From the NCBI GenBank assembly GCA_002633025.1, contig NMRB01000964.1, forward strand, positions 63,048 to 127,047: a stretch of 64,000 bases of DNA. Reading direction: 5' to 3'. The notes below the pieces were generated by a model. That model ran no database searches, had not been told where the DNA came from, and saw only the letters and a list, made by a program, of their open reading frames with translations. The position numbers and the translations under genes are program-made. Each line of letters opens with the position of its first letter. Position 1 is the stretch's first letter. Positions 23,278 to 34,517 of the stretch are shown piece by piece. This DNA is from Notospermus geniculatus (taxonomy: Eukaryota > Nemertea > Pilidiophora > Heteronemertea > Lineidae).

Positions 23278-24016
23278 TACGAAAGCCCAGAAGGCTCATT
23301 CAATCTTCAGCTTGAGCCAGAACTTCAATCTTCAAGCTTGAATTACACTACATGTACATTTACATCCAACTTCAATCTTCAAATCTGGACCACCCGACTT
23401 CAATATTGAAGCCAGACAAATTATTCCAGTATGAGTTATTATCGGCTTTCACCCCTAAGAAATTGCAACTTTCCATGCTCGATTTGTTTAATATCGTTCC
23501 AATCTAACCATTTCCGCAGATTCTTATTTCTTTACTATCAAACAGTGCCTCGAAATGGTCGTAGCAAACGACAGTCGATTTGATGGGCTGCCAGTCTCTT
23601 TCAGTTGGACGCACCATTTTGCCCCACAACCTTCTTTTCTCGCGATCTCGTGGAAAGGCATGCCCTCCTTCATTTGGGCAACCATTCACGCAACATTTTG
23701 ACGGCATTTTTGATGAAAATTTCACTTCATAATGAACAGTTCTGCATCAACAACGTACAGTAATGGCGTTTAATGAAGGAGCGATTGCAACGCCTCTAGT
23801 GTCAGGACTGAGTTGTTCCTCAGCGCCGCCTTTTGTTTTAGTACCTCCGGTTCCTCATTACTTCCACTCAAATATTCAAGCATGAACCTTCCGACTTCAA
23901 GTTTGAATCCGGAGTTCAATCTTCAAGCTTGAACCTTCCGATTTCAAGCTTGAATCACGGACTTCAATTTTCAAGCTTGGAGATTGAAGATTGAATGAGC
24001 CTTCTGGGCTTTCGTA
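23278..24016 (-). mobile_element. THAP-bearing foldback element, copy A
   Basis: TIRs of about 38 bp begin TACGAAAGCCCAGAAGGCTC at both ends. Palindromic TTCAAGCTTGAA-like sites cluster just inside them (23331, 23896, 23922, 23943, 23969), candidates for transposase binding. A THAP zinc-finger frame lies on the minus strand, reading inward from the right TIR. The layout fits a deletion derivative of a DNA transposon whose transposase begins with a THAP domain, as in the P superfamily. No clear target duplication was found. Confidence 0.8.
23504..23707 (-). CDS. THAP-type zinc finger, partial
   Basis: The 67-residue frame starting MPSK carries the THAP C2CH signature: Cys5 and Cys10, then Cys48-x2-His51, with the family's Phe18-Pro19, Trp28, Trp39-x-Pro41 and Phe52. 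THAP domains bind DNA and occur in P-element-type transposases and in host regulators. The start at MPSK is chosen because THAP proteins usually begin with Met one to four residues before the first Cys; an upstream in-frame Met exists 6 codons earlier. The C-terminal AVPTIF-like motif is missing. The frame stops after about 15 more residues, near a possible splice donor (GTTAGA), so this may be exon 1. It sits inside a TIR-bounded element, which favours transposase over host gene. Confidence 0.75.
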   Translation of the reverse strand: MPSKCCVNGCPNEGGHAFPRDREKRRLWGKMVRPTERDWQPIKSTVVCYDHFEALFDSKEIRICGNG

Positions 24017-24052
24017 CAAAAGCAGTGTTTACATTCCAAGCATAAACATCCC

Positions 24053-24238
24053 TCACAAACAGATAACCACAAACACAGGACATTGACTCAGAATTTCCAA
24101 GATGACGATATCGTCGCAATTCCGATACGTGTTGTCCTCTTCATCATAACCACATTGAAGGCTGTCCGCTACTTCAACCCTACTTAAGTGGTGGTGAGTG
24201 CAAAGTAGACATATAACCAAAATGCTGATTTCATGCAT
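24053..24238 (-). CDS. Possible secreted-protein exon, weak
   Basis: The 61-codon frame begins with a hydrophobic stretch (ISILVICLLC, residues 4-13) followed by a polar, Cys-bearing region, as a signal peptide and N-terminus would. There is no known domain, and no neighbouring exon could be tied to it. The copy-B equivalent (about 35217-35403) carries two extra bases near 35361 that break the frame. Chance or a decayed exon are both likely. Confidence 0.2.
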   Translation of the reverse strand: MHEISILVICLLCTHHHLSRVEVADSLQCGYDEEDNTYRNCDDIVILEILSQCPVFVVICL

Positions 24239-24497
24239 TTTCTGTTTTAACTGCTGTGCTTTTCAGAAAGCATGTCCTCAAGTACACTTCATTACTTGTT
24301 CGAGAAGTTAACCACTTTTATCTGATCAAATTAACGGCTGTTCAGAATTTAATAAAAATACTGATTAGTGTTTTGATCAAATGGAGAATGTTTGCTCCCG
24401 TCAACATCAAAGTCATAGAAGCCTCTCTCAGCACTTACAAAGCGTGAACTTCATCAACGCCAATGAAATTGACAAAGTCGACTTCTTCAGGGCCACG

Positions 24498-24937
24498 TAC
24501 ACCGGTGGACAGAAGTATTAGGACAGTGGCCAATTTCAAGTTTGATGTAAGTTTCGTTTCTGCCTGTTAAGAATAAGATGAAGATGAAATGTTTTGGCTT
24601 GAATAAAGTCTAGAACACATTTTTGATCATGTTTTAACTTTCATTTAATCTGCACTTCCAATGTGGATTATTGTTAATTTTAAGTGATTTAAACATGTCT
24701 TGTTATGACGTAACTGGTCAGACATGTTATGTAACACAAGTGTGCAATCAACCATGAGTAATTAAAACCTCATTGCATAATTGCCACTGATGTAATTCAC
24801 TGAAATTGTAGCAAGGGGAAGAAGGACCTTTCCCACAATATATGAACACAAGTTGAGTTCATTACATTCATCACAGGCAGAAACTTACATCAAACTTCAA
24901 ATAGACCACTGTTCAAATATTTTTGTCCACCAGTGTA
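24498..24937. mobile_element. TACACYGGTGGACA MITE, copy A (Tc1-like)
   Basis: TIRs of about 70 bp: CACCGGTGGACAGAAGTATT left and CACTGGTGGACAAAAATATT right (reversed), each next to TA, continuing as aagtttgatgtaagttt. The ends resemble Tc1/mariner termini. No transposase in the 440 bp. Confidence 0.88.
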
Positions 24938-25703
24938 CATAAATGGAAATGCACCACACAATTCTGGTCATCTTTTCATCTCTGTAATGACACCAGTAAT
25001 CATCGCATCACTCAAGGCAAATGAAACGCGTCATCAGTCCAGAATCGTCATTCACTGCCATCAAGTATTTCATACACCACCGGAGCATAGCCCAAGTGCG
25101 ACCTTATCGAGCCTCCTCTAACACCTAGCAATTTATCACCAGCGAACCTAGGGGATTTTATGTCCGTTTCTTATTTCATGGCTGGTGATATCGGGCTGTT
25201 GAGATGGGGCTATCAGCTTGTAACTCCTCAGATCAATACTGATTACACTAGATAGTGCAGCTACCAGATTATACCTCATTCTAAGGAAATCGCCCGACGG
25301 TTTTGGCCAATGAGGTAGAAGAGAGAAAAGGACGCCATCATAAATTGAATTTGTGACAAATATGAATACGAGGAATGGCAACTAAACACATTGCCTCGAC
25401 TCAGCGAGCATGTCGCGAAAGATAACTAAATAACATACTGATGTCTTCAATCAGATGTTCGATATGACTAATGTTCGTGTACATGTACGCGCGTCGGTCA
25501 CCCATCAATGTAGTGATTGCGCTCAACGTTGCTTAGCTTCTAGCTGCGAGGCCGGCCAGCGCGCCAACCACTAGGCCACAAAGGAAATCCGCCATGGCCG
25601 GCGGGCTAAGCCGTGCCATACAGAAGCTGCAAAGGGTTGAATGCAGGAGGCGTAGGATGGTTGTAGCCACTCGAAACGATGGGGAATGTCATATCTTCTT
25701 TGA

Positions 25704-25814
25704 CTGGGCCATATTCATGAAGCCTTCGCACTATTGTGAGACAGTCAGTGACCAATAGGGCATGTGCAGCCAAATAATAGACGCGAAGTTGCGAAGGCTT
25801 CATGAATATGGCTG
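25704..25814. mobile_element. TGGGCCATATTCATG palindromic MITE, copy A
   Basis: The arms gggccatattcatgaagcc and its reverse complement enclose about 60 bases. It shares cgaagg...ccttcg arms with 15746-15891. The copy-B equivalent is 36953-37063. Confidence 0.85.
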
Positions 25815-26382
25815 CAGGAATCATAGAAACAGCAAGAGATCGTCCACAAATCTAGTAAAGGAAGCAGGTTGTGTCATCAAACCATTTTAAGGCCTAATTA
25901 CGGTTTGAGCTGAGAATTAATCGAGAGATTTCGACAATGAGCACAAATTTGCTCCATCTATGCAACATGTCTCACCAACAGCCGACGAAATCCCACACTC
26001 CATGAGTCATCAGACGGCGACCCAGGCTGGCTCGAAGGAATAACACTACAGCAGCCACATTGTATACCAATACTGTTCAGACATGTTATGTCACTGATGG
26101 CCGCATTTGGAGTAGACATGTCAATTTTACTTCGTGCCGGGAGTGAATTTCAACAATTCGTGACAAAGGCCTTTTGTTCGTCGACATTGGTAACATGAAT
26201 AGAGGACTCGCTACAGTCAACCAAGGATTGGGCTAAATATTAGGCAGGAGGGCAGAAATGTATTGGGTGAACAGTGAAGAAACACTTCTGGCTCTGCATG
26301 GTGGAAAGGCAGTGACAATAAATGCCAAAAGGACGTTACCGAAACCTGAGTTGTTACAAGATAGAAAGAATAGCTACGGTTA

Positions 26383-26760
26383 TAGCCGTGGTTACACTAC
26401 ATTAAAATACCCGTGTTTTTCCAGACCCGTGTCAAACCCGTGTGTACCAAAAGCCCTGCGAGAGGTTACTCACACTACTATTGTTGTTAAGTAGCCCGGC
26501 GACAGGTGCGCTGCATGCACTGACTCTTCGGTCATTTCTTTATTGGCACACATTGTCAAAGGCGCGAAAACGAGGTCACAAGGGCTGCGCCATCTGTAGC
26601 CACGCTAAGAACTAACGAAAACACGAAAATTTCGAAAAACGCGGCGAGCTGGCCGTATTTCAAAAACCCGTGTTTTTCAGACACGGGTTTCTTGAAGCCC
26701 GGCAACTCATAGGTGTGGCCGCAGAAAACCCGGGGATTTTATGAAGTGTAACCACGGCTA
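26383..26760. mobile_element. TAGCCGTGGTTACACT element, copy A
   Basis: The TIR TAGCCGTGGTTACACT is at both ends with TA duplications. The interior is rich in ACCCGTGTTTTTC and CACGGGT words that form a hairpin near 26669-26690. In copy B the left terminus has been lost. A half ACCCATACACG MITE follows directly. Confidence 0.85.
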
Positions 26761-26842
26761 TTGTTAATCTTTCTTCTACCCGTCATGCCTGAAGCACTTG
26801 TCCCTATTTTGGACCCCATGTTGTGCAACAATATTGATCGTG
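26761..26842. repeat. Half ACCCATACACG MITE, copy A
   Basis: Words tcatgcc(t)gaagcac, ccctattttgg and 'aatattgatcgtgtat' match the right half of 18191-18340. The left arm is missing. Confidence 0.75.
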
Positions 26843-27128
26843 TATCTTCAAAGCAATACTGCGAAATGCATTTCATTCTAGACACACACATACACACGCA
26901 CATTACATTCACCACAAGGACGTCGTGTACATAAGCAGGAGTATAAAGTAACACACACATCGCGCGACTGATATCCCCTAATACCAATCGCAGACTCATC
27001 TCCTGGCTAACTCAATCAGGTTATCGAACGGAAGGTAAATCGAGATTGGATTGAAATATGTTGATCTCGTTAACAGATGCAAAGATTTCGTTGGAATATA
27101 ACGGTAACGTGGTGTACATGTAAGTTAA

Positions 27129-27909
27129 GGTCGATCTATACCTATTGCGTGGCGCTGAACTGCCCAACTTTAACTTGTGATAATTCATTGATAACAATGA
27201 TTACAAAAACATTTCTAATATGGTACGTTACGTTTGAAGCATCTAAGTGAACTTTCACCCTAAATAACTGGATCCTTTTTCCGGATTGCCCAGAAAAATG
27301 ACTTTGTTGGAAAGGCCGAAAAAAATTCCTTGAGCAATTTTACGTCAACGTGCTATGTCGCATCGAAGCAAACTCTGTTGGAAAAGACGCAGCCATACCT
27401 AGCGCATGTCGGTATAACCGCAGATTTAAAAAAAATATGGTAATTATGCTTATAATTAACAAAGTTTAGCTTTTACTCCTGATAATTTTCTCTTTTTCGT
27501 GAATATCGCGGACATCTACTTCAAAAACCCAGAATCGGCTGTTATACGGACAAGCTCCATTTGGTGAACAACACATTTCCATTTTCAAAGTTTGAAAAAT
27601 GTTTATAAAAGTGGGAGAAAAACTGCTCGCAAGTTTGAAACCTTATTCTTCACGTGGGTTTGTTTACTATTTGCAACACACGTTCACTATACTGCGTTTC
27701 CAAATATTACGTGGGCAAATCAGCAGACCATTGAATGCCAAGGCCTATAACTGACTGACAACAATAAGATCTATTTGAGCGCTAGCGCGGCCTAAAATTG
27801 GCGAACAGAGTAGAGGCAATTATTATTCATTATGATTCATTCAGTTTCACGCCAGTGAGTCCCTTGGAATGTGTTTGTCTGGGGAAAACCCAATGACTAT
27901 AGATCGACC
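27129..27909. mobile_element. TTAA-flanked element GGTCGATCTATA, copy A only
   Basis: The 781 bp element is bounded by TTAA (27125-27128 and 27910-27913), with TIR GGTCGATCTATA and a further CATTG/CAATG match. Copy B has the unoccupied site (TTGA at 38370-38373), which defines the insertion exactly. TTAA targets are used by piggyBac and Kolobok superfamilies; the purine-rich 5' end fits Kolobok better. No transposase frame. Confidence 0.9.
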
Positions 27910-28082
27910 TTAACATTTCCTTTGCTGAGCAACTACGGGTCCCTCACCCGCGAGAGGGTTTCTATTAATAATATGTTGTACAAATAACCATCAACCATTT
28001 AAAAACAAATATAAGTGTTTTTACCAATCACCTTCCGACAGACGGAGTCATCTCCTTCAGGTGACTCATAAACTCCACCCGC

Positions 28083-28600
28083 AGTTTCAAACCGCTACCC
28101 ACTACGTTACCCGCGCTTAGAAACTGCTATTGTTGACGCCAGCCTTCAAGTATGACCGACAGACGGCGTTAGGGGTACGATTCGGGGAATCCCCGTTGGG
28201 AATGTACCAAACTTTGCGGTGCGACTTGCTGGTAAAACGCCGAAAAAATTTGTGGTTCTCGGCCAGCTTACATGAAGTTATTGGATTTTATAGCCTTCAA
28301 AATGTCCGAAACGTGGATGCACACTAACAGGTGCGTGATAACATCGATGAAATTTGCAAACGGCGTTAATCTTGTTGACTTTCCAATCGGAAAAAGTATG
28401 AATACACAATGTATATTTTGTACAGGTAGCCAATCAGAAAGTGTGTTACGGCGGCGTCGGTTAAACCTGTGATGACGGCTTGTGATTTGATCCCTCGTCA
28501 AACAGCGCCGTCTATTGATTATCCTTCAGCTTTGGCACCAATCATGCCAGTATTTAGTGGGTCTATGCCTATGGCCAACTGAACACTGGGGACGAGTGTA
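28083..28600. repeat. Member of the 20262 repeat family, copy A
   Basis: It shares ordered words with 20262-20650 (see that entry) but has about 100 more internal bases. The copy-B equivalent is 38535-39040. Confidence 0.75.
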
Positions 28601-29092
28601 CATGGCACCCTTCGGGAGATTGATGCTCCGTTGCAGTACGTACACAAAGGGATTTTCGTATCTTAAAACAGCTACAGGCGTCAACTTCCTAATTCCGAGG
28701 ACAACAAATGATATGTAATACTAACATGATGTTCTCTGATGCAATGTAGGCCGAGAAGGTGTGAGATGATAGATTAATCACATAGTTCTTATTTTCTAAT
28801 TATACCTTCGAAAGCTTCAAGTTCGATGAAGCTTAGGAAAGTGCCACCTTTCCCTGGGAAGAATATATCAGTGGAAAATGGGAGGAAATTGAAGAGACAG
28901 CCAGCTCTTGATGGCCTGCCTTAATGATGGTTCTTGCTGTGCTGGTGTGCACTGTTCTGATCAGCGGAACCATAGCGATAAGGTGAAAAAATAAGTCAGC
29001 AGACATTCATTTATGGTTCGTTAAAGGAAGTGGTCGTGGGAACGGAGACTTATAGGTCGTCATGTTTTTGGGGTCTAACTTGCTGAGCAATT

Positions 29093-29218
29093 CACTGTAA
29101 AAACTAATAAGCTCGAGAAACCCATGGGAATGGGTTCATTCCTTGTCCACTGGACCCATTTGCCATGGTTTTCTTTAATGGGTAGAAGAGACTGGGTTCA
29201 TGGTATTTTTACAGTGAA
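29093..29218. mobile_element. CACTGTAAAAA foldback, short copy A
   Basis: The termini CACTGTAAAAA and TTTTTACAGTG enclose only 126 bp. The copy-B equivalent is 367 bp, so this copy has an internal deletion or copy B an expansion. Words cccatggg and gggttcat dominate the interior. Confidence 0.8.
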
Positions 29219-29946
29219 TATAGGAGTCGCAAAGCTCAACTATTCTGACAAGTGTGGCCACTGCTAGGCGTGGTCTGTCTTTCATAAGAGAATAGAAGCA
29301 AAGGATGGCATTCGTGGCAGAGGAAACACTACGAAGCGGACGCCAAAGAATCTCGACTTGTCGGCGACGTTTTCAGCCAAAAATTAAAATAATGTTACAT
29401 GTAGCTCCCGTATGAATCAGTCTGCAATCATCTTTCCCTATAGTCTTGACATCTGTAGGAAATACCATGATGCATATTCTGAGGAAATGCTTCAACGGGT
29501 ACTCAACTCCTCGCATCCCGCATAACAGGTGAAGTCAAACCACTTCTGACACGCACATCATCTATCGCAACTGTCTTTTGTTTGCTGCGCTCTTGACGAC
29601 TACGGCGAAGTACTCTTTTTAAATGGAGGTGTCGTGATGCTGTCGATATGTAGAGCTATGCAAAAGGATATTGACATCACTGTTGCATCTGTCAGAAGAA
29701 GTGCTGACTTCAAGTGGACTTGAGTCGATATCTACAGGGCCTGATTCACAAACCATCCGGCAATAACGGCAATTCTGTGTCAGAAAAAAGTAAGAATAAT
29801 GCGTAACATCGTGAAGAGACAAAGAACATGTCAGTCCGTAGCATTAGTCATATAAGTGGAAGAGAAATATTCATGTGCGGATACTGTGTACAGCATTAGC
29901 AATGAAATTTATTTGTAATCTTTGAAGTACCTGTCGCTCTTTCAAG

Positions 29947-30200
29947 TACAAGGGAGTAAGAAATAAAATGGAAAATAAGAAGTGGGAATTTTGGCACTTT
30001 TGTGCGAATTTTTCAATTTCTCAAATTGGGATAGATTTTTTTCCATTCTTAAAATGACATGGCATTTTGTTTGATTTTTTGGGGGGATATTTCTCAAAAT
30101 AGGAACAAATTTCATCGCAATTTGAGAAATTGAAAAATTCGTACAAAAAGGCAAAATTTCCCATTTCTTATTTTCCACTTTTATTTCTAACTCCTTTGTA
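29947..30200. mobile_element. TACAAGGGAGTAAG MITE, copy A
   Basis: TIRs start CAAGGGAGTAAGAAAT and CAAAGGAGTTAGAAAT with TA flanks; the arms are rich in tggaaaataagaagtggg and 'aatttctcaaattggga'. Copy B: 40647-40901; older relative: 9853-10084. Confidence 0.88.
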
Positions 30201-30584
30201 CATAGAATCTTTCAAGTTTAGAAATGTCACTGCATATTCAGTTCCCAGCTGCCATGATCAAAAGAGTCTTTCCATGTGTCCAATGGTATGTAAAATGTAA
30301 AAATGGTACTCTAATAATCAACGCTGTGTAGACTGTTGTCTTTTTACAGGCATTGGATGCAAAATGCTGACAGCCTTGGATGATTCATTTCCTTGGAACA
30401 AGTTGCTTATTGCCTCTCGTTTTTAGGCCGCTAGCACAGATTTGCCATTTTGTTGATGAAAATCGTACTCGAAAGTGCATTCCACTAACTGTACATGTAA
30501 ATTGCAACTTTAAGAGATGCTGCAATACAGATGTGAATAGACGGTGCATGCATAACTTACCACGTTGATTATTCCGAAACCAAT

Positions 30585-30703
30585 GGGTCGTATTTTAGAA
30601 CCTTCCTTAACGTTAAGGTCGACCTTAAATCTATTGTAAAACCATCGAGAACAATAGATTTAAGGTGGATATAAATGTTAAGGAACGTTCTAAAATACGG
30701 CCC
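30585..30703. mobile_element. GGGTCGTATTTTAGAAC palindromic MITE, copy A
   Basis: The ends GGGTCGTATTTTAGAAC and GTTCTAAAATACGGCCC pair; the arms continue with ccttaacgttaaggtcg and a central 'aatctattgt'. Copy B at 41263-41384; a relative forms the outer element at 58325-58588. Confidence 0.88.
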
Positions 30704-31730
30704 TAAATCTTTTATATACAATACAAGAGAATTTATTCGATACATTTTCGTACTTAATGGCACTAATAAAAACACTCTTCGTGCAAATGAATTCATTAAG
30801 CATGACGTATAACTCAAGAAAAAAAAATTAAATACTAAGTATTACATGAATTCATTAAAGTTGCTTGAGGAAATTTGACTGAGTAATTAACGACTCAGTT
30901 GCACAGTTATCTATGATCATCTACAGTGTAAACTATCTGTTATCGCGACAGTCGTAGTGCACAATTAATGCATCTCCATCACCGATACGGCGTTCCAGTA
31001 ACGGAACTAGTATAAATTTTCTCTTCTTTCAAGCGCCCACACGTGGCTCATTTTTTCGCCTTGAATTTCACTTTCATCTCCTGAAGTGCCATTAACTTAA
31101 AATGGCGTATTTCGTGCTTCCCAATTATCGCATTCGCCTACAGCAATTTCAGCCGTTTATATGAATGTTTAATTCTGAATTCCCTAATAGACCCATTACT
31201 TATCTTTGATGGACTGAAGAAACAACCCAAAGGTCTCATTTATTTAACTTTTCAGAAGTTTCTGCCGTGCATCGAGTAATAACCTCAAACTGTCCCCATT
31301 TTTGAGAAACAAACTGCGTTAACGCAATTACACAGAGTCGATAACATCTCGACAAATTGTCTCTTGAGCTGAGAGCATAAATATTGATATCATTCAGTCC
31401 CTAAAGCAAACGTTATCCAACTTGGAGGTAGCCTAAAAACAACTGTTAGTTGGAGGAACCTTTTTCCTCAAAACATTGCTTCTGTGACGCGATGCCACCA
31501 ATCACGCCAATCATAATGGAATCGTGGCTACAACTAGCAGGAAGAACATTTCTCGCGTCCAGTGACATCAAATCAGTTCAGCCACGCTATACACGTCAAA
31601 TCAATTGCTGGGTAAAGAACCCAGCGTTTCATAGCGTTTGTGCTCCTGCCGATCCATCATGTAGCCTTCCCCCAATATGTTGGCCATAAATTCAGACATT
31701 TGCAAAAAAGGTTTCTTTGAATAAGATTAT

Positions 31731-32001
31731 TGTTAACGCGAGAGAACTACCAGTTGCAATCTGAACGTCAGAGAACGATTCGTGCCAACAATGGCTGCCC
31801 GAAGGTTGCCGAAAGCTTCCNTGCAACAATGATTCCTCATGTCAGCGTGTAATCTGCACTTTGAGTAACATTTTCCTTTTTTCTTTTTCAGGTAGAACTT
31901 GACTCATATCAACTGTGAATTCTTTATACTCGTAAGTCAAATAGTTCTCAGTATTTTAGCTGAGTTTTATTCAATCGACGGTCAAAATCTGAATATCCAA
32001 T
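31731..32001. other. Probable LINE 5' region; one N at 31821
   Basis: Sequence between the end of duplication copy A and the ORF1 start. It is absent after copy B, so it could be the 5' untranslated region of the inserted LINE. One ambiguous base at 31821. Confidence 0.4.
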
Positions 32002-32991
32002 ATGGCGGCGAAGGCAACAAAGAACAACAAACGGGCCAGAACGCTGTCCTTGGATTTGTCGGACTTGTCAGGTGATAGCTTGTGCACGGTTAATAAGTGG
32101 CGTAAACTAGCAGATCAGGCTAAAGAAATAGGTGAGGTGGATTTAAACGATTCGCAGGCTGAGGATTGTGAGCCAACCGGCCCAGATAAGCAAAACACGG
32201 GCTCGGACATGGTAAACACGCGCCGTAAAGCCCCGGCTAAAAAGGGTTCAAAAGCTTCCCAAATTGGAAAGAGCATAGTGAGTGATGATCCGATTTACTT
32301 GGCCGTCCTGAAGGCGATCACGGACTCTGAATCGCGAGTAACGTCGCGCATTTCTGAGCTTGAATCGCGCTTGGAGGAACGTATCCTGGGTAAACTAAAT
32401 GCCATCGTTGATAAGAAAGTAGAAACTGAATTACGTATGGTACGGGACGAGTTTGAGGCCTCACTGGACAACGTCAAGGATGAGCTTACAACTATAAGGG
32501 ATTCTGCTCGGCAAGCAGGCGATTGTTCGCTTAATGTGGCTATCCGGAACCTAAAGTTCGGTGAAAACGAAAACGTGGAACGTAAGGTAAATGCATTATT
32601 GCGTGAGGGCCTCAAAGTCAAAGTACAAGTTGCATGGGCTGAACGAAAACGTTCGTTTAATGCGCGTCCTGGCATAGTTATCGCTTGCTTTAAAAACGCT
32701 GAGGAGAAAAAAACTGTGATGTTGTCAAAACCTCGTTTAAAAGATTCGCGTGAGTATTCGAATGTATCGATACAACACGATAAGCCGAAACATGTCCGTG
32801 ACATGGAAACAAACATTCGCACGATTGTCAACAACATTCCAGGGGCACGCAACCATGTCAGCTTAGTTGGTGGCAGGGTCGTTAAAGCCCGCGACTTCGA
32901 CTGTGAAGGTCCCAGTTATAATCACGGGTCACAGCCCGCTGAGCAGAACGATGGGTGGATCACTGTAAACCCTGGTCATCGAGGCCACGGC
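32002..32991 (+). CDS. LINE ORF1 protein, open to gap
   Basis: An uninterrupted 330-codon frame starts at an ATG in good context (ccaatATGg) and runs into the gap. Residues 1-95 are charged and low in complexity (KNNKRAR, RRKAPAKKGSKA). Residues 105-170 form a predicted coiled coil (heptad-like ISELESRLEERIL and following). Residues about 176-262 look like an RNA-binding RRM-type fold: NVAIRNLKF as first strand and GIVIACF as RNP-like strand, ending VSIQHD. A short helical tail follows. Coiled coil then RRM is the layout of ORF1 proteins of L1/CR1-like LINEs, which trimerise and bind the element's RNA. No premature stop, so the copy is recent. ORF2 would lie in the gap; beyond it no RT is visible. 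A DNA-element ORF with the same fold is a less likely alternative. Confidence 0.78.
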
Positions 32992-33831
32992 NNNNNNNNN
33001 NNNNNNNNNNNNNNNNNNNNNNNNNNNNNNNNNNNNNNNNNNNNNNNNNNNNNNNNNNNNNNNNNNNNNNNNNNNNNNNNNNNNNNNNNNNNNNNNNNNN
33101 NNNNNNNNNNNNNNNNNNNNNNNNNNNNNNNNNNNNNNNNNNNNNNNNNNNNNNNNNNNNNNNNNNNNNNNNNNNNNNNNNNNNNNNNNNNNNNNNNNNN
33201 NNNNNNNNNNNNNNNNNNNNNNNNNNNNNNNNNNNNNNNNNNNNNNNNNNNNNNNNNNNNNNNNNNNNNNNNNNNNNNNNNNNNNNNNNNNNNNNNNNNN
33301 NNNNNNNNNNNNNNNNNNNNNNNNNNNNNNNNNNNNNNNNNNNNNNNNNNNNNNNNNNNNNNNNNNNNNNNNNNNNNNNNNNNNNNNNNNNNNNNNNNNN
33401 NNNNNNNNNNNNNNNNNNNNNNNNNNNNNNNNNNNNNNNNNNNNNNNNNNNNNNNNNNNNNNNNNNNNNNNNNNNNNNNNNNNNNNNNNNNNNNNNNNNN
33501 NNNNNNNNNNNNNNNNNNNNNNNNNNNNNNNNNNNNNNNNNNNNNNNNNNNNNNNNNNNNNNNNNNNNNNNNNNNNNNNNNNNNNNNNNNNNNNNNNNNN
33601 NNNNNNNNNNNNNNNNNNNNNNNNNNNNNNNNNNNNNNNNNNNNNNNNNNNNNNNNNNNNNNNNNNNNNNNNNNNNNNNNNNNNNNNNNNNNNNNNNNNN
33701 NNNNNNNNNNNNNNNNNNNNNNNNNNNNNNNNNNNNNNNNNNNNNNNNNNNNNNNNNNNNNNNNNNNNNNNNNNNNNNNNNNNNNNNNNNNNNNNNNNNN
33801 NNNNNNNNNNNNNNNNNNNNNCCTTGTTTTC
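32992..33831. other. Assembly gap (840 N)
   Basis: Unresolved sequence inside the LINE. It separates the two contigs that carry duplication copies A and B. Confidence 0.99.
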
Positions 33832-34415
33832 AATGGATAATGCATTAGCCTCGTTTTAACCACACCGGGCTTTGGTGTCGCAACCAAAACCGCCGACCAT
33901 GTGTTTCTCGCTTCGAGCATTCAGAGAGGCGGTGCAGAGACTATGGGCGAGATTTATACTCACTGACCTATCCCAACCAATGTTTTGTATCATAAGTAAA
34001 GCTACACATCCTGCGGAAAATCCGTTGAAGAAAGCGCCCTGCTGTCTCATTTCGGCTCACTGCAGCTTGTTGGGCCTAGCGCTGCACACCGATGTACACG
34101 ATGTAGGCACGACGTACATGTTGTTACACAGTGACGTCGCGTCATCGACGTAGCGTCATCCGCGGAGCCGGATGCCGGGTCGGATTGACTCTGAACATCT
34201 CAAAATAGGCCTATTTGCAATCAAATGGCACTGAACTGAATAGGCCTATGAATGTTTTAGTGCCAGAAAGGTTTATGGAAAGGTGGCTCGGGTGGAGCTG
34301 TCATTCCGACCTAAACCCTCGGCGAAGCGCCTCGGGTTTAGGTCTGCATTTTAGCTCCACCCTCGCGGGTTTGGTGAGACAACCAATACCTCCAGTTCGG
34401 TATCAATTCCTTAAA
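33832..34415. other. Spacer after the gap; strong hairpin
   Basis: No gene. It has two TAGGCCTA octamers (about 34206 and 34241). A cruciform at about 34289-34365 has an outer arm GGGTGGAGCT/AGCTCCACCC and an inner arm ACCTAAACCCTCGGCG/CGCCTCGGGTTTAGGT. Confidence 0.7.
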
Positions 34416-34517
34416 TTAAAGAAATGAAACCGCAAGGTGGTTGCCACCGGAGGAAACTGTTTCAAAGTTCTTAGGGCCATGGACAACGGGCCAGGGCAAC
34501 GGAATCGACATCCATAC

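Larger units (their letters stand above)
23176..31730. repeat. Large duplication, copy A (8.6 kb)
   Basis: It aligns collinearly with 34416-43587. Shared landmarks in order: THAP foldback element, Tc1-like MITE, GGGCC palindrome, TAGCCGTGG element, CACTG foldback, CAAGGGAGT MITE and GGGTCGTATTTTAG MITE. Large differences are transposon indels. Left boundary words are attaaggaaatgaaacc; the right boundary is aataagattat. Nothing between the transposons is recognisable as a complete gene. Confidence 0.93.

Noticed and set aside
33832-33848. Continuation of the ORF1 frame after the gap
   Set aside because: The frame across 840 unknown bases is arbitrary; nothing after the gap resembles a LINE protein.
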